DNA of 64,000 nucleotides, from the NCBI GenBank assembly GCA_937770485.1, contig CALJHX010000017.1, positions 1-64,000 of the forward strand, given 5' to 3'. The notes under the pieces are model-generated. The model was not told where the DNA came from. It searched no databases and was given only the letters and a program-made list of their open reading frames with translations. The translations under genes and the position numbers were made by a program. Below are positions 58,653-64,000 of the stretch, piece by piece. Each line of letters opens with the position of its first letter. Position 1 is the stretch's first letter. The DNA comes from an uncultured Verrucomicrobiae bacterium (GTDB taxonomy: Bacteria > Verrucomicrobiota > Verrucomicrobiia > Limisphaerales > UBA1096).

Positions 58653-61121
58653 TTGAATCACAGAACCACAAAGGTTGCAGCGTTTCTGCTGCTGTTTACC
58701 GGTGTCCATGCTTCGTGCAGCATTGCAGATGATCGGATGCAATCACAGCATTTCTTCAATACGTTTTGCGTTTCCTGTCACGGAATGGAAAAGAGTAAGG
58801 CTGACCTCCGTCTGGATCAGATTGACGTGCAGCAATGGAACGACCCAAGTCTGTTGAATGATATCTATACGGCAATCGAATCTGGCGAGATGCCGCCAGA
58901 AGATGCACCGAAATTTCCAGAACCCAATCAGTTCAAATCATTGCAGAAGGTATTGCGCAATCAACTGCACCTACTCGCAGAAAAGCAGAAACCAGGAATG
59001 CTGAAACGGTTGAGTCGAGTCGAGTATCAAAACACGGTAAATGATGTCTTTGGAAGCGACTTCTCACTGCTCGACCGGCTGCCACTTGACAACATCGAAG
59101 CTGGCTTTAATAACAACGCCGACAACCTGCACATGTCGGTTTTCGATATGGAGTCGTACTTCAACGTTGCGAACCTCATTGCCGAGAGTGTTGTCAGCGA
59201 CAAACCTGCTCCACGCGTCGTTGTCTACTCAACGAAAGACACAGACATTGATACGCACAGCCACAAGGACAATACCAATGGGTTTGCCCCGTCGATGTCC
59301 CTGGCTTCACGACCCCTGGTTTTTGCGACTCAGTCCATCCAAATAAAAATCAATCCATCGGTCAAAACGAGTGGTGTTTATCGGATTGTTCCAAAGGGGT
59401 TCTATATCCAGGCCAAGTTTGTTGCAGGAAGCCGGTTTGAAGAAAGATTGCCTGCCGTCACGGACATTTCAGAGATTAATTCCACCGATACGCCGCCAAC
59501 CGACCACTCGATGAGCTACTTCCTTCGTAAAAACTCTGGAGTAGGACAAAGCATTGTTACTGTGATTCCCAAAAATGCTGCTTGGAAAGACTTCAATCCC
59601 AGCATCGGGTTCACGACGCAACTATCGCCCGATGACACGATCGTTCTTAGATGCAATTCGGTCAAAGGGGGGGGGGCTCAGCGGATGTTCTGTATTGAGA
59701 CGGCGACCATTACGGGACCAGTGTACGAGTCATGGCCACCAGATACTTACTTTTATAAGACCTACTGCAAAGACATAGATGCATCTGCTGGCTATGAGGC
59801 ATGCCTGGCCATTTTGAAGAGGCTTGCACTGAAACTGTTTCGCGGTCCAGCATCTGACGCTGAGATGCAGCAATTCTATAAGCATGCCATGAAAGCGTTT
59901 GCCCAAGACCGAAGCATTTTTTCAGGTCTGCAGGCAGGCATTCGCGGAATGTTATGTTCCCCGAAGTTCCTGTTTAAGCGGGAAGGCGAATTAGGGCCTT
60001 TGGATAATTACGCGATCGCTGCACGTATGTCGTATTTCCTGTGGAATTCCTTGCCCGACGAGATGCTCTTCGAACTGGCGAGACAGGGAAAGCTGAAGGA
60101 CCCCAAAGTCCGTCGTGAGCAGACGCTCCGAATGTTACAGGCCGCAAGAACTGATCGCTTCGTCAGAGACTATGTTTATCAATGGCTCGATCTTGAAAAA
60201 CTCAAGATCATCGAACCAGACCTAAGCATATTCACTGTTGATGAATTTGACCTTGTCCGCGATCAGATCAAAGAAGAACCGGTTGAGTTCTTCAAGGAAG
60301 TACTGTCGAGCAATTTGAGCTTGGTGAATTTTATTGACTCTGATTTCGTGATGATCACGCAGGAGCTCAACTACATCTATCGGATCGAAGGGCATCCAGT
60401 CGCGACACCTAGAAAAAGACCTGGGGCAAGTAAAATATCACCGAAAGATTACAGGCCTAAAGAGATCACATCAGAGTTCTCTAAAGTGATGCTGGGCGAA
60501 AAAGACCGATATCGCGGAGGCCTACTTTCACAGGCAGGTTTCATGCTAATGACGACCAACAACGGGGAATATACCAACCCGTTTTATCGCGGGGCCTGGG
60601 TGTTGAAGAGTTTTTACGGAGATCAACTGGAGACACCGGAGGACCTTGAGATCTCTGCACTCAGCCCCCCTACGAAAACGGAGACTATCAAAGAAACGAT
60701 CGATGCACATCGAGCGGATGCCAGTTGTAATATCTGTCACAAGAAGATGGATCCCCTTGGAATCGCTCTGGAGAACTTCGACGTAATAGGACGCTGGCGG
60801 GACCAATACACTGACGTGAGCAACTATGCCCCAAAGGGCAATAAGAAGGGTGGACGTTTTCCAGTGGATGCGAGAACTGTTCATATAGACGGCCGAGCCT
60901 TCGAAGGTCCCCAAGGTCTGAAGACAATTCTGATGGAAGACAAAGAGAGGTTTTCCAAAGCGTTCGTGGAGAACATGTTGTCCTATGCAATGGCTCGTGA
61001 GCTCAACTTTCTCGACCGTGAGCATATTGAACAGCTCTACGAGCAGTCCGCTAATACGAACTTCAGGCTGCGAGACATTTTGTTGGAGATCGTGTCGTCA
61101 GACTACTTTACCAGGCGATAG
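58653..61121 (+). CDS. DUF1587/DUF1592/DUF1588/DUF1585 cytochrome-type protein
   Basis: 822 aa from the TTG at 58653. Longer in-frame starts overlap the DUF1552 gene and lack a signal peptide, whereas NHRTTKVAAFLLLFTGVHA is one. Heme motif C39-V-S-C-H near the N-terminus, then DUF1587 (LKRLSRVEYQNTVNDVFG), DUF1595/1592 (KLFRGPASDAEMQQFYKHAM, FLFKREGELGPLDNYAIAARMSYFLWNSLPDE in parts), DUF1588 (YRGGLLSQAGFMLMTTNNGEYTNP) and DUF1585 (CNICHKKMDPLGIALENFDVIGRWR, second heme-like motif at about residue 692). It ends EIVSSDYFTRR as is typical. A run of ten G (59667-59676) lies inside the coding sequence. Confidence 0.9.
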   Translation: MNHRTTKVAAFLLLFTGVHASCSIADDRMQSQHFFNTFCVSCHGMEKSKADLRLDQIDVQQWNDPSLLNDIYTAIESGEMPPEDAPKFPEPNQFKSLQKVLRNQLHLLAEKQKPGMLKRLSRVEYQNTVNDVFGSDFSLLDRLPLDNIEAGFNNNADNLHMSVFDMESYFNVANLIAESVVSDKPAPRVVVYSTKDTDIDTHSHKDNTNGFAPSMSLASRPLVFATQSIQIKINPSVKTSGVYRIVPKGFYIQAKFVAGSRFEERLPAVTDISEINSTDTPPTDHSMSYFLRKNSGVGQSIVTVIPKNAAWKDFNPSIGFTTQLSPDDTIVLRCNSVKGGGAQRMFCIETATITGPVYESWPPDTYFYKTYCKDIDASAGYEACLAILKRLALKLFRGPASDAEMQQFYKHAMKAFAQDRSIFSGLQAGIRGMLCSPKFLFKREGELGPLDNYAIAARMSYFLWNSLPDEMLFELARQGKLKDPKVRREQTLRMLQAARTDRFVRDYVYQWLDLEKLKIIEPDLSIFTVDEFDLVRDQIKEEPVEFFKEVLSSNLSLVNFIDSDFVMITQELNYIYRIEGHPVATPRKRPGASKISPKDYRPKEITSEFSKVMLGEKDRYRGGLLSQAGFMLMTTNNGEYTNPFYRGAWVLKSFYGDQLETPEDLEISALSPPTKTETIKETIDAHRADASCNICHKKMDPLGIALENFDVIGRWRDQYTDVSNYAPKGNKKGGRFPVDARTVHIDGRAFEGPQGLKTILMEDKERFSKAFVENMLSYAMARELNFLDREHIEQLYEQSANTNFRLRDILLEIVSSDYFTRR

Positions 61122-61152
61122 CAATGATCCATCAGAACAACCCCCTTTCACA

Positions 61153-61196
61153 CCCCCTCCGCTCCGGTCCAAAGGGGGCTTCAAGGCCCTCCCGCC
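61153..61196 (+). repeat. 44-bp direct repeat, right copy
   Basis: Matches 57346-57389 with two base differences. It runs straight into an end cassette (GGCAAGACGGGTGAAG), so the repeat sits inside the place where a normal cassette would have CGCAAACACGGC. Confidence 0.7.
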
Positions 61197-61235
61197 GGCA
61201 AGACGGGTGAAGAATTGAAAGCCATTCTGAAATGA
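61197..61235 (+). repeat. Partial ankyrin end cassette
   Basis: Codes GKTGEELKAILK-stop, with the last residues altered. Its TGA overlaps the ATG of the following start cassette at 61232. Confidence 0.6.
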
Positions 61236-61309
61236 AACACCTCCTAATCACAACAATCGCAGTCGTGGTGCTGGTGGGGTGTGGGCAGTCACAGCAGTCG
61301 GGAGCTTAA
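61232..61309 (+). CDS. Empty start cassette: 25-aa lipoprotein-like ORF
   Basis: ATG at 61232, MKHLLITTIAVVVLVGCGQSQQSGA, stop. A full lipoprotein signal with lipobox LVGCG but no body. It could give a tiny lipopeptide or be a non-functional cassette. The sequence after the lipobox (CAGCAGTCG) resembles the same position in the CotH gene at 51568. Confidence 0.45.
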   Translation: MKHLLITTIAVVVLVGCGQSQQSGA

Positions 61310-61337
61310 GCAATCACAGTTAAAAGAGACATGAAAA
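61310..61337 (+). repeat. Inter-cassette element, copy D (divergent)
   Basis: GCAATCACAGTTAAAAGAG followed by ACATGAAAA, at the same place after a cassette as copies A to C but less similar. Confidence 0.3.
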
Positions 61338-61338
61338 A

Positions 61339-64000
61339 TTGAAATCTCCCCCCACCATACTTGCAGCCCTGTTTCTAGCTGCATCATTAGCCCCTTGCTA
61401 TCCTGATGGTCCAGGCTTGATTATCACCGAATTTTTGGCTGCAAACAACTCAGGTCTAATCGACGAAGACGAAGATTCAAGTGACTGGATTGAAATTCAC
61501 AATACAAGCCAAGAACCTATATCCCTTGAGGGTTGGCATCTTACCGATGAACGAGATAACTTGGCAAAGTGGCAATTCCCAAATATTACGGTTGAATCGC
61601 TGGGGTATGTTCTAGTTTTTGCTTCAGGCAAAAATCGCTCGAATCCGAAGACTGAGTTGCACACTAATTTTAAGTTGAACCGCAATGGGGATTACCTGGC
61701 ATTTGTTCAACCGGATAAGAAAACCATAGCCACAGAATTCTCACCCCAATACCCCGCGCAAATAAATGACGTCTCATACGGTCAAAGCATGGACCTGGAA
61801 ATCCATCCTTATTTGACTGCAGAATCAAAAGGCAAAATGCATTTTCGCACCAGCGCTCTAGCGGCATCCCACTGGATTCAACCTGGTTTTGAGGATGAAA
61901 ATTGGGAAGCCGCCACAACGGCGGTTGGCTACATCAAAAAGGACCATTCGGTTCCTATCGCCTCCCTTGTTCCAACGGATGACATCACTAAACCAGGAGA
62001 TGATATAATTCCAACATCGACAAGATCTCCCGTAGGCGAGACGGTGAAAAATGCCATCGATAATGATGTAAAGACCAAATATCTTAACTTTGACAAGCTA
62101 AACGCCGGCATGACAGTAGAACCGGAGAGTGAACAGTCGGTAGTCACCGGCTTGCTCCTTACATCGGCCAATGACGCTCCCCAACGTGATCCAGCCAGTT
62201 TTGTATTATACGGGTCAAATAACGGCATCGGTTTTTCGGTAATTGCGAAGGATAAAATTGATGCTTTCCCGGATCGATTCAGCTCCCAGGAGATTCATTT
62301 TCCAAATGATCAAACCTTCCGTCTTTACAGGCTTATTTTCCCAACAATAAGAAACGCTGGTTCTGCCGTGGCCATGCAAATTGCCGAGGTGCAATTCATG
62401 GGCAAGGCAGATCACCTTGTGAAGGATTCTACATTGGCGGATGTAACCCATTCAAGTGACCTGATTATCCCCACCTCCCATCGTTCCCCTTCCAACGAAA
62501 CTGTCGAGAATGCAATCGACAACAATCCAAAAACAAAATACCTAAACTTTGACAAAGTGAACACCGGTTTGACCATCACAACGACCGAAGGAGTGGTGAC
62601 CGGTTTGGCACTGACATCGGCCAATGACGCGCCTGATCGGGATCCAGCAAACTTTGTACTGTCGGGGTCAAATGATGATGGAGTAACGTTTACCAAGATC
62701 GCATCAGGAAATGTTCCTGAATTCCAGGAGAGGTTCGATCGGCAGACGGTAAGCTTCGACAATGATGTGACCTACAAGACATATGAACTGATCTTTCCGA
62801 TGACCGTGGGACCGAGCGGTTGTTGTATGCAAATTTCAGAAGTGGAATTTTTGGGAGTTTCCGGCCCCTCCTCATCAGACTTTGAGGACCTGATTTTAAC
62901 GAACGTCGAAACCGATATGTTTGGTCGGACCGCAATCCTCGACCTGCGGTTTCCCTTCACTGTGAAAGCTGGGGATCCCACGGACTATCTGAGTTTGAAT
63001 GTTCGATACAGTGGCGGTTTTCTGGCCTACCTTAACGGTGTCCTGGTTGCCCAATCAAATGCACCGGAAAATCCGGATTTCCCTTCAACAAATATTTTGA
63101 AAAGGCCACGGAAAGACGTCCTGGCATGGGAGAGCTTTGGCATAAATGCCAAGCAAATCAGAAAAGGCAGGAATCTTCTTGCCATTCGAGCCCTCAATGA
63201 TAGCGCTGATAGTTTGGAGTTTCTATTTCAAGCCCAGCTAGAAAACACGAGGGAAAGCCTGGGCACTACCAGCTATTTCAGTTCACCCACACCTGGTTAC
63301 CAAAACGGAGAACCCAGCGCAGGATTGGTTGCAACCCCGGAGGCCGACCATGAACACGGTTTCTACGAAACGCCTTTCAAACTCGCACTGTCATCGATTA
63401 CTGAGGGAGCATCCATTCGTTACACAACGGACGGGAGCAATCCCACTTTGGCTACAGGAGAAACATACACCGCCCCAATTCCGATCGACCACACAACTAT
63501 CCTAAGGTCAACTGCCTTCCACAAAAATTGGCTGCCATCAAGAACCCTGACCCAGACCTATGTATTTCCCGAGGACACAATCAGGCAGACTTCCATTAGC
63601 GCCAAGAATTCCGGATTTCCCAAACGATGGGATAATCAAACCGCTGATTATGACCTGGATCAGCGTGTCACAGGACTGAATGGAAAGGACCGTTATAGAG
63701 GTAAATACACACGCAGGCTCAAAGAGAGCCTTCAATCTTTACCCTCGATATCCATCGTGATGGATATTGGGGATTTGTTTGGCCCTCGAGGTATTTATTC
63801 AAACCCGGAAAGGCGCGGGGCCACTTGGGAACGGCCTGCCTCTGTGGAAATGATTCATCCCGATAAATCTCAAGGATTTCAAGAAAACGTCGGCATTCGA
63901 ATTCAGGGGGGAGCCTTCCGAGAGATGCAGTCAAGGCTCTTGACTTTGAAAAAATCTTTCCGACTTATTTTCAGGAGCAAATATGGTGCCTCCCAACTGG
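61339..64000 (+). CDS. Large exported lamin-tail / discoidin-like / CotH-type protein (runs off the window)
   Basis: At least 887 codons, open to the window edge. The start is TTG at 61339 (MKSPPTILAALFLAASLAPCYP). An ATG at 61331 would be in frame only with one more A in its A-run. After the signal peptide comes a lamin-tail domain (GLIITEFLAANNSGLIDEDEDSSDWIEIHN in parts, LEGWHLTDERDNLAKWQFP). Two tandem discoidin-like domains of about 135 aa follow (VKNAIDNDVKTKYLNFDKLN and VENAIDNNPKTKYLNFDKVN). After them are a galactose-binding-like part, a chitobiase-type repeat (GASIRYTTDGSNPT), and the beginning of a CotH-like region (SIVMDIGDLFGPRGIYSN, VGIRIQGGAFREM). Secreted or surface-bound; probably polysaccharide or protein binding. 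Confidence 0.82.
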   Translation, partial: MKSPPTILAALFLAASLAPCYPDGPGLIITEFLAANNSGLIDEDEDSSDWIEIHNTSQEPISLEGWHLTDERDNLAKWQFPNITVESLGYVLVFASGKNRSNPKTELHTNFKLNRNGDYLAFVQPDKKTIATEFSPQYPAQINDVSYGQSMDLEIHPYLTAESKGKMHFRTSALAASHWIQPGFEDENWEAATTAVGYIKKDHSVPIASLVPTDDITKPGDDIIPTSTRSPVGETVKNAIDNDVKTKYLNFDKLNAGMTVEPESEQSVVTGLLLTSANDAPQRDPASFVLYGSNNGIGFSVIAKDKIDAFPDRFSSQEIHFPNDQTFRLYRLIFPTIRNAGSAVAMQIAEVQFMGKADHLVKDSTLADVTHSSDLIIPTSHRSPSNETVENAIDNNPKTKYLNFDKVNTGLTITTTEGVVTGLALTSANDAPDRDPANFVLSGSNDDGVTFTKIASGNVPEFQERFDRQTVSFDNDVTYKTYELIFPMTVGPSGCCMQISEVEFLGVSGPSSSDFEDLILTNVETDMFGRTAILDLRFPFTVKAGDPTDYLSLNVRYSGGFLAYLNGVLVAQSNAPENPDFPSTNILKRPRKDVLAWESFGINAKQIRKGRNLLAIRALNDSADSLEFLFQAQLENTRESLGTTSYFSSPTPGYQNGEPSAGLVATPEADHEHGFYETPFKLALSSITEGASIRYTTDGSNPTLATGETYTAPIPIDHTTILRSTAFHKNWLPSRTLTQTYVFPEDTIRQTSISAKNSGFPKRWDNQTADYDLDQRVTGLNGKDRYRGKYTRRLKESLQSLPSISIVMDIGDLFGPRGIYSNPERRGATWERPASVEMIHPDKSQGFQENVGIRIQGGAFREMQSRLLTLKKSFRLIFRSKYGASQL

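Noticed and set aside
57346-61196. 44-bp repeats as ends of an insertion sequence
   Set aside because: They are direct, not inverted, and no transposase lies between them; kept only as bracketing repeats.
1-64000. tRNA, rRNA, CRISPR arrays, riboswitches
   Set aside because: I looked for T-loop-like words, regularly spaced direct repeats and known leader motifs and saw none I could support.

Overview
The window looks like a Verrucomicrobiota chromosome segment (PVC superphylum). The evidence is the repeated presence of families typical of that group: DUF1549/DUF1553, DUF1501, DUF1552 and DUF1587/1592-type cytochrome proteins, PVC-type membrane-bound dehydrogenases, ThuA, CotH/lamin-tail proteins, a PEP-CTERM tail, and DUF58-DUF4381-VWA genes next to ordinary housekeeping genes (aspS, rnd, rex, rpoN, lnt). 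No tRNA, rRNA, CRISPR array or transposase was seen.

Region 1 (1-49 kb) is a GC-rich, mostly native backbone. In order it holds: a Xer-type recombinase; a three-gene MacB/FtsX-like ABC cluster; DUF4126; a DUF1549/1553 protein coupled to the redox repressor rex; aspS and RNase D; an acyl-CoA synthetase; a broken nucleotide-transporter-like gene directly downstream of an unusual exported Clp-like AAA+ ATPase; two PQQ-propeller proteins; an HD hydrolase, a KGSA dehydrogenase, a DPM-type glycosyltransferase and an MBL hydrolase; rpoN; a heme-LRR-cysteine-motif protein; a TPR/Rieske/NUDIX/cyclophilin/ThuA block; lnt; DUF58-DUF4381-VWA; a PhoD-like phosphatase; an 880-aa surface-type protein with a perfect 658-bp internal duplication behind a candidate poly-G promoter; two PVC dehydrogenases; a second glycosyltransferase, a zincin, a pseudopilin-like protein and a DUF1501 protein. 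This backbone is peppered with a perfect palindrome, CTTGGCCAAG (21 exact copies read, often extended to GCTTGGCCAAGC). It occurs in all coding frames and between genes, like a highly iterated palindrome.

Region 2 (about 49-64 kb) is compositionally different, generally more AT-rich, and has no exact copy of the palindrome. It begins where a DUF1501 operon appears to have lost its upstream partner gene. It is organised around short repeated pieces of an ankyrin-repeat lipoprotein gene: a 'start cassette' coding for a lipoprotein signal peptide (MKHLLLTTIAAVVLVGCG) and an 'end cassette' coding for the tail KTGEELKAEGK. Different cargo is placed between or against these pieces: an esterase, a CotH kinase, a NodB deacetylase, a PEP-CTERM tail, an endonuclease/phosphatase-fold protein, a DUF1552/DUF1592 gene pair bracketed by 44-bp direct repeats, and a lamin-tail/CotH-type giant. 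Several junctions are in frame, several are not, and some cassettes are empty.

Most of the encoded proteins are exported or membrane-associated and concern envelope biology and turnover of extracellular substrates. The strongest candidates for something undescribed are the ankyrin-cassette array, the iterated palindrome, and the exported AAA+ ATPase paired with a nucleotide-translocase-like carrier. Several single-base frame breaks (near 7,865, 13,575, 36,765, 51,050 and 61,338) may be real decay or sequencing error, and this should be kept in mind throughout.
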